Shown here in pieces: positions 6,272 through 13,990 of a stretch of DNA of 14,544 nucleotides; within the stretch, counting starts at the first letter, position 1, and the number at the start of each line of letters is the position of its first letter. The notes under the pieces were generated by a model that was given only the letters and a program-made list of their open reading frames with translations, did not search any database and was not told the origin of the DNA. The stretch is from Pseudomonadota bacterium (GTDB lineage: Bacteria > Desulfobacterota > DSM-4660 > Desulfatiglandales > B25-G16): positions 1 through 14,544 of the forward strand of contig JADFWK010000239.1 of NCBI GenBank assembly GCA_015223015.1, read 5' to 3'. The translations under genes were made by a program, and so were the position numbers.

Positions 6272-7324
6272 ATGAAATTAGGTATCGTTGGACTGCCTCA
6301 ATCGGGGAAACGAACCATCTTTAGGGCCCTGACCGGCACCCGGGAAGTAAAAGCCACAGAGAGGACTAAGAGAGCAGATCAGGCTTTAGTAACCGTTAAC
6401 GTGCCTGATCACAGGGTAGACTATCTTTCAAAAACATTTAAACCTGAAAAGACCATATATTCCCAAATAGGTTATCTGCTCCCGGCAAGGACTGGAGACC
6501 TCGATTCCCCTTCAAAAGAAAAGGGAGACCTATTCCTGAGTGCGGTCAGAACCTGTGACGGGCTCATACAGGTGGTGAGAAATTTTCAGCTGTTTGGGGG
6601 CCCTGCTCCCACGCCTGAAGAGGATTTCTTCAAGCTCCAGTCAGAGACGCTGTTGAGTGACCTCATAGTGGCTGAAAAGAGGATCGAACGGATAACCGCA
6701 GATGCAAAAAAAGGAAAAGAGGTAGACAAAAAAGAACCCCCTCTCCTGGAAAGATGCAGGCACCTCCTCACCGAAGAAAAACCGCTCAGAGATGATCCCG
6801 AAATCACTACCTCCCCTGTTCTGAAGGGTTTCACCTTTTTGTCTGCCAAACCGCTGCTCCTGATTTCAAATAACTCAGATGAGGATGAAGATCTGCCAAA
6901 CATGCCGCACATCCCAGATAATATCGAAGTTATGGTGGTTCGGGGAAAACTAGAAATGGAAATAGCAGAGATGGCACCAGAGGAAGCAGAGGAATTTTTA
7001 TCTGCCTTTCATATTGAAAGATCTCTCCTTGACAGGGTTATTAAGCGCTCTCTTGCTGTGTCAAATCTTATTTCCTTTTTCACTATCGTAGAAAATGAGG
7101 TAAGATCATGGACCGTTGCCAAAGGTACCTCAGCACTAGAGGCAGCAGATCTAATCCATTCAGATATGAGAAAGGGGTTCATTAGGGCTGAGGTCCTTCC
7201 GTACGACCAGCTGGTCAGATACAGAAATTTTTCTGAGGCAAAAAAGGAAGGTCAGCTCAGACTGGAAGGAAAAGATTATATCATTCAGGATGGGGAAATA
7301 ATCAAGTTTAGGTTTAGCGTTTAG
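6272..7324 (+). CDS. YchF-like (Obg/DUF933) protein with degenerate GTPase motifs and TGS domain
   Basis: A 350-residue relative of the ribosome-associated ATPase/GTPase YchF. The C-terminal TGS/DUF933 domain (about 267-350) is very close to YchF: RAEVLPYDQLVRY at 305-317, LEGKDYIIQDG at 331-341 and a closing FRFSV. The N-terminal G domain is recognisable but eroded. The P-loop reads GLPQSGKRT (7-15), with arginine where the metal-binding Ser/Thr after the lysine belongs. No DxxG (G3) motif is present where it is expected (about 66-73, IGYLLPAR). The G4 region is KPLLLISNNSDED (193-205). A charged helical insertion spans about 125-170, as in YchF. It may bind ribosomes without hydrolysing nucleotide, which is inference. 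The ATG has a modest AGG at 6261-6263. It lies 3 bp before argC and is presumably cotranscribed with it. Confidence 0.88.
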   Translation: MKLGIVGLPQSGKRTIFRALTGTREVKATERTKRADQALVTVNVPDHRVDYLSKTFKPEKTIYSQIGYLLPARTGDLDSPSKEKGDLFLSAVRTCDGLIQVVRNFQLFGGPAPTPEEDFFKLQSETLLSDLIVAEKRIERITADAKKGKEVDKKEPPLLERCRHLLTEEKPLRDDPEITTSPVLKGFTFLSAKPLLLISNNSDEDEDLPNMPHIPDNIEVMVVRGKLEMEIAEMAPEEAEEFLSAFHIERSLLDRVIKRSLAVSNLISFFTIVENEVRSWTVAKGTSALEAADLIHSDMRKGFIRAEVLPYDQLVRYRNFSEAKKEGQLRLEGKDYIIQDGEIIKFRFSV

Positions 7325-7327
7325 AAA

Positions 7328-8395
7328 ATGGTTAAGAAAGACATACGAGTTGGAGTCATTGGAGCAACAGGCTATGGTGGCGTTGGTTTGATTGAGCTCC
7401 TCATTAACCATCCCTCGGTTTCCATAGGTGCGCTCATGGCAAAGCATGATATCAACAAGCCCATCAGTGAGATTTATCCTCACCTAAAAGGGTTCTGTGA
7501 TCTGCCGGTCCTTGATCCCACCGACCCTGATTGTGCGGGTGAGTTTGATCTCGTTTTCTTTGCCACCCCCGATGGGGTCGGCCAAAGAGAGGCCCGAAGG
7601 TGGCTCAATCAGGGTACTAAGGTGATTGACTACAGCGGGGACTTCCGGTTTAGCGACAAAGAGAGCTATGCATCCTACGCTGCCCGAATAGGGAAACCAG
7701 AGGACCATGCTGATCCGGATATTCTTCCCTCTTCTACGTATGGCCTGCCTGAGTTACATAGAAAAGAAATAGCCAACTCAAATCTGGTTGGAAACCCAGG
7801 ATGTTTTGCGGCAAGCTGCATCCTTGGGCTTGCACCTGCTCTCAAGTTACGGCTCATCGATAGTGATGATATCATCATTGATGCAAAAAGTGGTGTGTCT
7901 GGGGCTGGAAAAACGCCAAAACCAAGTTTTCACTTCCCGGCCCGACATGAGGCTGCGAATGCATATAAGGTAACGGGTCATCAACACGTCTATGAAATCG
8001 AAAGGGAATTTGCCCTGCTAACAGGTAAAGACACCAAAATTACCTTCACACCTCACGTGGTTCCTTTAACCAGGGGCATCATATCTACTATTTACACGAA
8101 TCTTCTCCCGCAGGTAGGTTTGGAGAGGCTGAGAGATGCCTATATGAGCATGTATGGCAAAGAGCGATTTATCCGGTTGTATAGCCATGGAGAGACAATA
8201 AGCACCACCGATGTGAGGGGCAGCAACTTCTGCAATATCTCGCTGAATATCGATCCAAGAACCGAGAAACTGATCATTATTAGCGTCATTGATAATTTAG
8301 TTAAAGGTCAGGCAGGTAACGCCTTGCAGAATATGAATATCATGATGGGCATCGAAGAAACAGCTGGTTTGATGCATCCGGGAAACTTCCCGTAA
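7328..8395 (+). CDS. argC: N-acetyl-gamma-glutamyl-phosphate reductase
   Basis: NADPH-dependent reductase of arginine biosynthesis that converts N-acetylglutamyl-5-phosphate to the semialdehyde. At 355 residues it is the normal length for the long ArgC form. Signatures are the Rossmann motif GATGYGG at 12-18, the catalytic cysteine C159 in GNPGCF, DAKSGVSGAG at 185-194, and an HQH at 218-220 that should include the catalytic histidine. HGETISTTDVRGSNFC follows near the C-terminal third. Start ATG follows the YchF-like stop by 3 bp with no strong ribosome site, which fits translational coupling. No other arg gene is visible nearby. It converges on the GAF-ATPase gene with 9 bp between the stops. 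Confidence 0.96.
   Translation: MVKKDIRVGVIGATGYGGVGLIELLINHPSVSIGALMAKHDINKPISEIYPHLKGFCDLPVLDPTDPDCAGEFDLVFFATPDGVGQREARRWLNQGTKVIDYSGDFRFSDKESYASYAARIGKPEDHADPDILPSSTYGLPELHRKEIANSNLVGNPGCFAASCILGLAPALKLRLIDSDDIIIDAKSGVSGAGKTPKPSFHFPARHEAANAYKVTGHQHVYEIEREFALLTGKDTKITFTPHVVPLTRGIISTIYTNLLPQVGLERLRDAYMSMYGKERFIRLYSHGETISTTDVRGSNFCNISLNIDPRTEKLIIISVIDNLVKGQAGNALQNMNIMMGIEETAGLMHPGNFP
8379..8392. other. Short perfect hairpin at the argC stop
   Basis: CGGGAA (8379-8384) pairs with TTCCCG (8387-8392) over a 2-nt loop (or a 5-bp stem with a 4-nt loop). It overlaps the last codons of argC at the convergent junction with the GAF-ATPase gene. There is no T-run on either side. It could protect the 3' end of the transcript or assist termination, but this is weak. 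Confidence 0.3.
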
Positions 8396-8404
8396 ACGAA
8401 AATG

Positions 8405-10732
8405 CTACATACACACCCTTCTCACCTGCTTCATATCGGTTAGGCCAAGAAATACCTTTCTGATCCCGTCTTGCATCAAGGTTGTCATGCCATCGGCTAT
8501 GGCCTGGTTCCTTATTTCCACCATGGGGGCCTTGGCTTGAATCAAGGTCTTCATCTCGGGAGTGCCAACCAGCAGTTCATGGATTCCCATTCTTCCCTTA
8601 TAGCCAATATTTTGGCAATTTGAACAACCTTTGGCCCTGGAAAAGGCCAAATCATCAGTGTAGGAAATATTCAGGGCATCAAAATCACCATTATACGCCC
8701 TAACCAGTGAGTCGAACTCCTCTCGTGACGGATGGTACTCCTCTTTGCAATCCTTACACAGGGTTCTCACCAGCCTCTGGGCAAGGATTCCTAAAATGGC
8801 ATCGGCGAAATTAAAGGGATCCATTCCCATATCCAGCATGCGGGTGATTGTTTCAGGTGCACTGTTAGTGTGAAGGGTAGAGAAAACCAGATGCCCGGTG
8901 AGAGAGGCTTCGATTCCGGTAGACAGGGTTTCGTGATCCCTCATCTCCCCGACCATGATCACGTCCGGATCGGCCCTCAGGAATGCCCTCATTGCCGCTG
9001 CAAAATCAAGTCCTATCTTTGGATGAACCTGAACCTGTCGCAGGCCTTCCTGTGTGATTTCCACCGGGTCCTCAGCAGTCCATATCTTCGTCTCCGTTTT
9101 ATTAATATACCGCAAGGCGGAATGGAGTGTGGTGGTTTTCCCGCTACCGGTTGGACCAACACAAAGCACAACTCCGTAAGGCCTGGTTATAACGTCGATA
9201 AAGGCATTGTACGTTTTCTCGCTCATTCCCATCTGATCCAGCGCTACCGGTTCACCGGTGGGAAGCAGCCTCATGACAATATCCTCATTTCTTCCTGCAG
9301 TAGGTATTGAGGCCACCCTCAATTCAATATCCAGAGGGCCATATTTCTTAAATTTTATCTTTCCGTCCTGCGGCAGCCGTCTTTCGGCTATATCCAGATC
9401 AGACATGATCTTTATCCGAGAACAAACTGCACTCTTATAGGTGTAAGGAATAGTCTGGTATACATGGCACGCTCCATCAATCCTGAACCTGATAACCGAA
9501 TCTGCCTTACCCATCCTCGGCTCTATATGGATATCGGAGGCCCCTCTGTTATAGGCGTCGATGATCGTCTTACTCACAAGTCTGACAATAGCACCATCTT
9601 CTTCAGTAACTCCCCCGAGCTCCTGATCATACTCTGCTTCCTCATCCCCGGCGGTCTCTAATTGACCTAAGATCTCCTCGATACTCCCTGAATCGCCTGA
9701 AAGGTTCTCCTTCTTGATATCAAAAAAGTGGTCAATCATCATAATGATATCTTCTCTTAGCGCTACGCAAAACTCGAAGTCTTTGCCAGGGAGAAGCCGT
9801 TTTACCGCGTCCTGTCCAGGCAAATACTCTGGGTTTTCCATTGCTATCACGATCTTTGAGTCAGATTTTCTTACGGGCACAAAGAGATTATCCTTTAAAA
9901 ACTTTGGTCTCAGGCCTTTGAGAAGTTGCCCCGGGATGACCATTTTTTCATCGAACGCTATAAAGCCGGTGTTATAGAAGGCTCCCAAAGACTTCCCTAT
10001 GTCCCCCTTAGTGACATTAAAGCTATTCATGAGAACACTTTCAGCACCGTCCTTTTTGGTCCTTGCAATGGCCATTGCATCTTCCAGATTCTTACGGGTA
10101 ATGATATTATTTCTGATAAGATAATCGAATTTTGTTGCTCTGCCACGTTGCAGTAGCTTTCGATGATTGTAGAAGGCAACTCCTAAAACCTGAGCTATCT
10201 CTGTCACATTTTTCTGGTCTTCCAATGAAAAGTATTTGCCGTTGACTTTGTTGACTAACTGAATCACCCCTAAGAGATATTTCTTGAATTTAACAGGTGC
10301 AACCAAGACCTGTTTTGTTGCATACCCCGTTTTTTCATCCCAACTACGGTCAAATGTTAGTTCAGAATTTATCCTGTCTAATTCGTTGCCATCATAGGCG
10401 TTTACAATGTTTGCCATTCTTCCGGAGGTGGCACAATATCCTGCTATACTTGTATTGGTGATTGGCACCCTTATTTCGTTTATCTCTGTGCCTGTCTTGA
10501 ATCTTGATACGATCTCCTTACTTGTGCCATCCACTACATAGATAGTGAGGCGGTCTGCAGAAAAGATATCCAGAATGCTCTCCCGCAAATTGATCAATAT
10601 GTCATCAATGTCCCTGGAAGAATGAATCTTGTTTGTGATAAAATTAAGGCGCTTACTGAATTCAAGCTCTTTTTGCAGGACCTGTATATTATTAATCTTT
10701 TTGTTTGTACTGTCTTTATTGGGAACTGCCAT
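8405..10732 (-). CDS. GspE/PilB-family secretion or pilus ATPase with N-terminal GAF domain
   Basis: A cytoplasmic hexameric motor ATPase of the type II secretion/type IV pilus assembly family, about 775 residues. Domains in order are a GAF sensor domain (about 30-190), a GspE N-terminal/MshEN-like domain (about 200-340), an acidic linker (about 350-380) and the T2SSE ATPase. Motifs include Walker A GPTGSGKTT (526-534), Asp box TAEDPVE (552-558), Walker B DVIMVGEMRD (590-599) and His box TGHLVFSTLHT (612-622). The GspE zinc tetracysteine is C659-x2-C662 and C703-x2-C706. All catalytic elements look intact. I chose the ATG at 10732 because AAGAGG at 10747-10742 is 9 bases away; a TTG three codons upstream (10741) would touch that site. 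No gsp or pil genes are adjacent, and its partner machine is unknown. The GAF domain suggests regulation by a small ligand. Confidence 0.93.
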   Translation of the reverse strand: MAVPNKDSTNKKINNIQVLQKELEFSKRLNFITNKIHSSRDIDDILINLRESILDIFSADRLTIYVVDGTSKEIVSRFKTGTEINEIRVPITNTSIAGYCATSGRMANIVNAYDGNELDRINSELTFDRSWDEKTGYATKQVLVAPVKFKKYLLGVIQLVNKVNGKYFSLEDQKNVTEIAQVLGVAFYNHRKLLQRGRATKFDYLIRNNIITRKNLEDAMAIARTKKDGAESVLMNSFNVTKGDIGKSLGAFYNTGFIAFDEKMVIPGQLLKGLRPKFLKDNLFVPVRKSDSKIVIAMENPEYLPGQDAVKRLLPGKDFEFCVALREDIIMMIDHFFDIKKENLSGDSGSIEEILGQLETAGDEEAEYDQELGGVTEEDGAIVRLVSKTIIDAYNRGASDIHIEPRMGKADSVIRFRIDGACHVYQTIPYTYKSAVCSRIKIMSDLDIAERRLPQDGKIKFKKYGPLDIELRVASIPTAGRNEDIVMRLLPTGEPVALDQMGMSEKTYNAFIDVITRPYGVVLCVGPTGSGKTTTLHSALRYINKTETKIWTAEDPVEITQEGLRQVQVHPKIGLDFAAAMRAFLRADPDVIMVGEMRDHETLSTGIEASLTGHLVFSTLHTNSAPETITRMLDMGMDPFNFADAILGILAQRLVRTLCKDCKEEYHPSREEFDSLVRAYNGDFDALNISYTDDLAFSRAKGCSNCQNIGYKGRMGIHELLVGTPEMKTLIQAKAPMVEIRNQAIADGMTTLMQDGIRKVFLGLTDMKQVRRVCM

Positions 10733-10741
10733 GGTATTCAA

Positions 10742-10747
10742 CCTCTT
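10742..10747 (-). promoter_or_regulatory. Ribosome binding site deciding the GAF-ATPase start
   Basis: AAGAGG on the minus strand lies 9 bases upstream of the ATG at 10732-10730 and directly touches an in-frame TTG at 10741-10739. Normal spacing favours the ATG, shortening the protein by three residues relative to the longest open frame. Confidence 0.5.
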
Positions 10748-10873
10748 GGCCAGATAATACTAACATCCTCTTTTAGCATATATCGTAAGTTTTTTACAAA
10801 TTATTTAGTCTTATTTTTCATTTGAAAAAACAGGCCTGATCGCATAGAAAAAGGTGGGCACTGCAAAAAAGAG
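10748..10873. promoter_or_regulatory. AT-rich divergent intergenic region with small dyad
   Basis: This gap separates the minus-strand GAF-ATPase gene from the plus-strand tatD gene and should hold both promoters. It is strongly AT-rich. A 7-bp dyad, TTTTTCA then TT then TGAAAAA, covers 10814-10829, and a palindromic CAGGCCTG lies at 10831-10838. I did not find -35/-10 pairs good enough to assign to either gene, nor a clear sigma-54 site. Confidence 0.35.
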
Positions 10874-11674
10874 ATGAGTGAGGCTCATGAGATTGTGATT
10901 CTGATTGATTCACACACCCACTTGGATATGAAAAAATTTGATTCGGATAGGGATCAGGTGATTGAACGGGCCTTATCAGCTGGGGTGAGACAGATCATCA
11001 CCATAGGTATAGACACAAAGAGCTCAATGAAGGCAGTTGCTTTAACCGAAAGGTATCCGTCTGTTTTTGCAAGTGCAGGGATTCACCCCCATAACGCTGA
11101 TAGGGCTGATTTTCATGATCTCAAGCACATAGCCTTATTAGCAAAGCGGGAAAAAGTTGTTGCTATTGGTGAAATAGGCCTTGATTTCTACCGCAATCTC
11201 TCATCAAGAAAAAAGCAAAGAAAACTATTCCAACAGCAACTTGACATTGCGCTTTCGCTTGATCTGCCTGTAGTGATTCATGACCGAGAAGCCCACGAGG
11301 AGGTACTTGAGACACTGTCCTCATTCAAGAGGAATGGATTTAAGGGGGTTATTCACTGTTTTTCTGGAGATTATAACTTGGCAAAAACATTTATTGGCAT
11401 GGGTTACTATATTTCTATACCAGGTACCATTACCTTGAAAAACGCAAGACAGATGCAGGATGTTGCTGCCAGAATTCCCTCAAGTAAAATGCTCTTAGAG
11501 ACAGACGCACCTTTTCTTGCACCTCTACCCCATAGGGGCCAAAGAAATGAACCAAGTTTCGTTATCCATACTGCACAAAAAGTAGCAGAATTAAGAGGTA
11601 TCCCTTTTGAGGAAGTAGCTCAAGAGACAAGCAACAATGCCTCCCAATTATTTAACCTCCCTTTGCCTGCATAA
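10874..11674 (+). CDS. TatD-family metal-dependent hydrolase (DNase)
   Basis: A 266-residue TIM-barrel amidohydrolase of the TatD/YcfH group, for which metal-dependent DNase or exonuclease activity is known in several members. The metal ligands are all visible: H14 and H16 in DSHTHLD, E100 in GEIGLDFY, H136 in VIHDREAH, H161 in HCFSGD and D211 in LETDAP. The length is normal. The ATG at 10874 gives an eight-residue extension before the usual VxLIDSHTHLD beginning and has only an AAAGAG-like site. A GTG at 10895, preceded by GAGG, would start at the more typical place, so the start is uncertain. The stop overlaps the maf start in TAATG, indicating an operon with maf. Which of TatD, YcfH or YjjV it corresponds to cannot be settled here. 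Confidence 0.94.
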   Translation: MSEAHEIVILIDSHTHLDMKKFDSDRDQVIERALSAGVRQIITIGIDTKSSMKAVALTERYPSVFASAGIHPHNADRADFHDLKHIALLAKREKVVAIGEIGLDFYRNLSSRKKQRKLFQQQLDIALSLDLPVVIHDREAHEEVLETLSSFKRNGFKGVIHCFSGDYNLAKTFIGMGYYISIPGTITLKNARQMQDVAARIPSSKMLLETDAPFLAPLPHRGQRNEPSFVIHTAQKVAELRGIPFEEVAQETSNNASQLFNLPLPA

Positions 11675-12288
11675 TGAACCACCGCTATATTAGCAAAAAC
11701 AATCCGCTTGTCCTTGCCTCCATCTCACCGAGACGAAAAGCGATCTTGACCCAGATTGGCATCCCTTTTGAGCCAGTTGGAAGTATGGCTGATGAAACCG
11801 TTTGTACGGAGATGAGGGTAGCAGACCTCGCCTGCCAGATGGCAACACGTAAGGCTGAATCAGTGCAGAGCACCTACAAAAACCGATGGATACTTGGTGC
11901 CGATACACTCGTAGCACTCGACAAGCAGCTCTTTGGTAAGCCAAAAGATGCTCATGAGTGTCACACGATGCTTTTTCATTTGAGCGGAAGAACTCACAGG
12001 GTGATTACTGGATTTTGCGTTATTGATCCGGGAGGCAAGAAAGTACATCTTGAGGCAATTATGACAAAAGTAAAGGTAAAGGAACTAAGTGAGTTTGAAA
12101 TCGAGGGGTACGTAAAAACAGGTGAACCCTTTGGTAAGGCTGGTGCTTATGCAATACAAGGGATTGGCTCTTTTATGATAGAGCGGATCAATGGCTCTTA
12201 CACCAATGTGGTTGGATTACCTGTGTGTGAAGCAGTGCGTGCCCTTATTAAATGCGGCGCTCTCAAAGGCTTCCCTCTCATAGAATAG
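11674..12288 (+). CDS. maf: Maf-family nucleoside-triphosphate pyrophosphatase
   Basis: A house-cleaning pyrophosphatase. Maf/YhdE-type enzymes cleave dTTP, UTP and modified pyrimidine nucleotides, while YceF-type enzymes prefer m7GTP. In its 204 residues the N-terminal ASISPRR signature is at 15-21, the catalytic aspartate lies in GADT (D77), K89 in FGKP, LSGRTH at 103-108 and Q162 in YAIQG. GSFMIERINGSYTNVVGLP near 165-183 matches the Maf/YhdE subgroup better than YceF. The ATG overlaps the tatD stop by one base (TAATG), so translation is probably coupled. The 3' end overlaps convergent rlmB by 11 bp, with no terminator visible between them. Confidence 0.94.
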   Translation: MNHRYISKNNPLVLASISPRRKAILTQIGIPFEPVGSMADETVCTEMRVADLACQMATRKAESVQSTYKNRWILGADTLVALDKQLFGKPKDAHECHTMLFHLSGRTHRVITGFCVIDPGGKKVHLEAIMTKVKVKELSEFEIEGYVKTGEPFGKAGAYAIQGIGSFMIERINGSYTNVVGLPVCEAVRALIKCGALKGFPLIE

Positions 12289-13018
12289 CCCGTCTTTGCC
12301 TCACAATTTCAGAGAGGATAATTCCCGCTGCAACAGAGACATTAAGTGAATCGAGGTGGCTAAATCTCGGTATGCACACCAAATGATGGCACTTATCCCT
12401 GACTATCCTACTTAACCCTTTATCCTCGCTCCCCAACACCAAGACGAGATCTCTCCTCCAGTCAAACTCATAAATATGTGTTGTGCTTTCTCCTGCAGCA
12501 CCAACTATCCAGAAACCTTCATCCCCTAACTCCTTCAGAGTTCTGGCTATATTGACCACCCTGGCTACAGGGAGATAGGCCGACCCTCCTGCCGATGTCT
12601 TGTGAACCGCATCCGTTATAGAGGCAGACCTGTCCCTTGGTAAAATAAGACCATGAACCCCAAAAAATACAGCGGTTCTTATGAGAGAGCCAAGATTGCC
12701 GGTGTCAGTAATGTGATCAGCAGCCAAGAGAAGCCCCCCATCCTTTCTTTCACGGGAGATCTCAATCAGGTCCTCTAGATGGAAATAACGGTAGGTGCCT
12801 AAAATGCCGATTATACCTTGGTGTGGGGAGCCAGATGCGAGTTTATCCAGATAGATCTTATCTTTGAATTTGATTGATACGCTTTTCTCTCGGGCCAGAT
12901 CGAGTATTTCCTTCAACCGTTCAATTTTCCTTCCTTTGGCAATAAACAGCTCGACTATTCCCTTATCTTCTTTAATGTTTTCCCTTACGGCGTTTATACC
13001 AGATACAATCTTGTGCAT
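12278..13018 (-). CDS. rlmB: 23S rRNA 2'-O-ribose methyltransferase, RlmB-type (SpoU/TrmH family)
   Basis: SAM-dependent SPOUT methyltransferase that methylates a ribose 2'-OH; RlmB acts on G2251 of 23S rRNA. Its 246 residues carry an N-terminal RNA-substrate-binding domain (about 4-80, beginning with the typical IVSGINAVRE) and the three SpoU motifs: NLGSLIRTA at 108-116, LGSEDKGL at 195-202 and IPRFSHLDSLNVSVA at 216-230. The knotted C-terminal fold is inferred from these motifs. The ATG is the only start possible because an in-frame TGA lies two codons upstream; the ribosome site is weak. It follows gmk by 19 bp on the same strand, so it is probably the last gene of the yicC-remA-gmk run. 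A different rRNA or tRNA target within the family cannot be excluded. Confidence 0.92.
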   Translation of the reverse strand: MHKIVSGINAVRENIKEDKGIVELFIAKGRKIERLKEILDLAREKSVSIKFKDKIYLDKLASGSPHQGIIGILGTYRYFHLEDLIEISRERKDGGLLLAADHITDTGNLGSLIRTAVFFGVHGLILPRDRSASITDAVHKTSAGGSAYLPVARVVNIARTLKELGDEGFWIVGAAGESTTHIYEFDWRRDLVLVLGSEDKGLSRIVRDKCHHLVCIPRFSHLDSLNVSVAAGIILSEIVRQRRAIL

Positions 13019-13037
13019 TGCTCAATACAAGGATAAG

Positions 13038-13661
13038 TTACCCCATGTGAAAAATCTCTTGAACAAACGGAAAACGTCTCTCAGTCCGGGCCCTTTGGGC
13101 AACAATAATTGTCTCTACTTCCCTTGCCGCTTGATTGAGATCATCGTTGATAATGAGGAAATCGTAATCTCTACATTTTCTTATTTCCCCTACAACCTTT
13201 TCCATGCGTAAGGCTATATTTGTGTCGTCTTGTGCTGACCTCCTCTTTAGTCTCTCATGAAGAATTTTTAGTGAAGGCGGGAGAATGAAAATCAATGTTG
13301 CTTCTGGAAACTGTTTTTTTATTTCTTGAGCTCCTTGGATATCAAGATCCAACAGGAGGTCTCTGCCAGATGATAATGTGCTCTCTACGCTTGACACAGG
13401 GGTCCCATAGAGGTGATTATAGACAATAGCCCACTCAACAAATTCATGAGCCTCGATCATCTTTTCAAAATCTTCCCTGGCAACAAAGCAATAATGCACT
13501 CCGTTAACTTCCCCTCTGCGGGGTGGTCGCGTAGTATGAGAAACCGAATAGCCAATTCCCTCCACCTTTTTCCTTACGAGATCTATTATTGTTGTCTTTC
13601 CGGTTCCCGAGGGCGCGGTGATTACAAAAAGTTTTCCTTTTTTAGGCAATAACACCTTCAT
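13038..13661 (-). CDS. gmk: Guanylate kinase
   Basis: Phosphorylates GMP to GDP using ATP, an essential step in GTP supply and in recycling cyclic-di-GMP products. The 207 residues include the P-loop APSGTGKTT (16-24) and the GMP-binding segment SHTTRPPRRGE (41-51). YGTP at 85-88, DLDIQGAQEIK near 106-116 and a lid region with LKRRSAQDD complete the picture. The length is standard. It is downstream of the remA-like gene by 23 bp and upstream of rlmB by 19 bp, an arrangement like the conserved yicC-remA-gmk block. In many bacteria rpoZ follows gmk; here rlmB takes that place. Confidence 0.96.
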   Translation of the reverse strand: MKVLLPKKGKLFVITAPSGTGKTTIIDLVRKKVEGIGYSVSHTTRPPRRGEVNGVHYCFVAREDFEKMIEAHEFVEWAIVYNHLYGTPVSSVESTLSSGRDLLLDLDIQGAQEIKKQFPEATLIFILPPSLKILHERLKRRSAQDDTNIALRMEKVVGEIRKCRDYDFLIINDDLNQAAREVETIIVAQRARTERRFPFVQEIFHMG

Positions 13662-13684
13662 AACAGTAATCTCATGAGCCTATG

Positions 13685-13954
13685 CTATATTAAGTCCTCC
13701 CTCCGTAATGTCCCGTTTGGAGAAAATCTTTGGGCTATTGTTTCAGATTGTACTGCACACAGAATGACGTGATTACTATCAGTTATTATCACTGATCTTG
13801 TTCTTCTCCCCTGCGTCGCATCAACAAGCCTCTTGTCATCTTTGGCCTCTTCCCGAAGCCGTCTAACAGGTGCCGAAGATGGCGATATAATGGCTACAAC
13901 TCTGTTTGATACAAGGAAGTTCCCAAAGCCGATATTGAGTAAACTTGGGTCCAT
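13685..13954 (-). CDS. RemA/YlzA family (DUF370) DNA-binding regulator
   Basis: An 89-residue protein closely matching RemA, in Bacillus a DNA-binding activator of biofilm matrix operons that assembles into ring-like oligomers. Signatures are NIGFGNF at 7-13, SAPVRRL at 27-33, [11 protein letters not shown] at 44-54 and [11 protein letters not shown] at 55-65. R18, R50 and R51, which correspond in position to arginines implicated in DNA contact in Bacillus RemA, are all present. GGGAG about ten bases upstream supports the ATG. Its place between yicC and gmk is widespread outside Firmicutes, where its job is mostly undefined. A role in regulating matrix genes in this organism would be inference. 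Confidence 0.92.
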   Translation of the reverse strand: MDPSLLNIGFGNFLVSNRVVAIISPSSAPVRRLREEAKDDKRLVDATQGRRTRSVIITDSNHVILCAVQSETIAQRFSPNGTLRREDLI

Positions 13955-13990
13955 AACGCTTCTCTCCCATATTTAAGTGAGCTAAAGTGC

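Noticed and set aside
6586..6912. 108-codon minus-strand open frame, serine-rich
   Set aside because: Antisense to the variable charged region of the YchF-like gene; a Ser-rich sequence is expected from the complement of Glu/Lys-rich codons.
7160..7483. 107-codon minus-strand frame across the YchF-like/argC junction
   Set aside because: It covers the highly conserved TGS domain and the ArgC Rossmann motif on the other strand; no ribosome site or family match.
8870..9310. 146-codon plus-strand open frame
   Set aside because: Antisense to the ATPase domain of the GAF-GspE gene, covering Walker A and B; its composition is that of a shadow frame and no start signal is seen.
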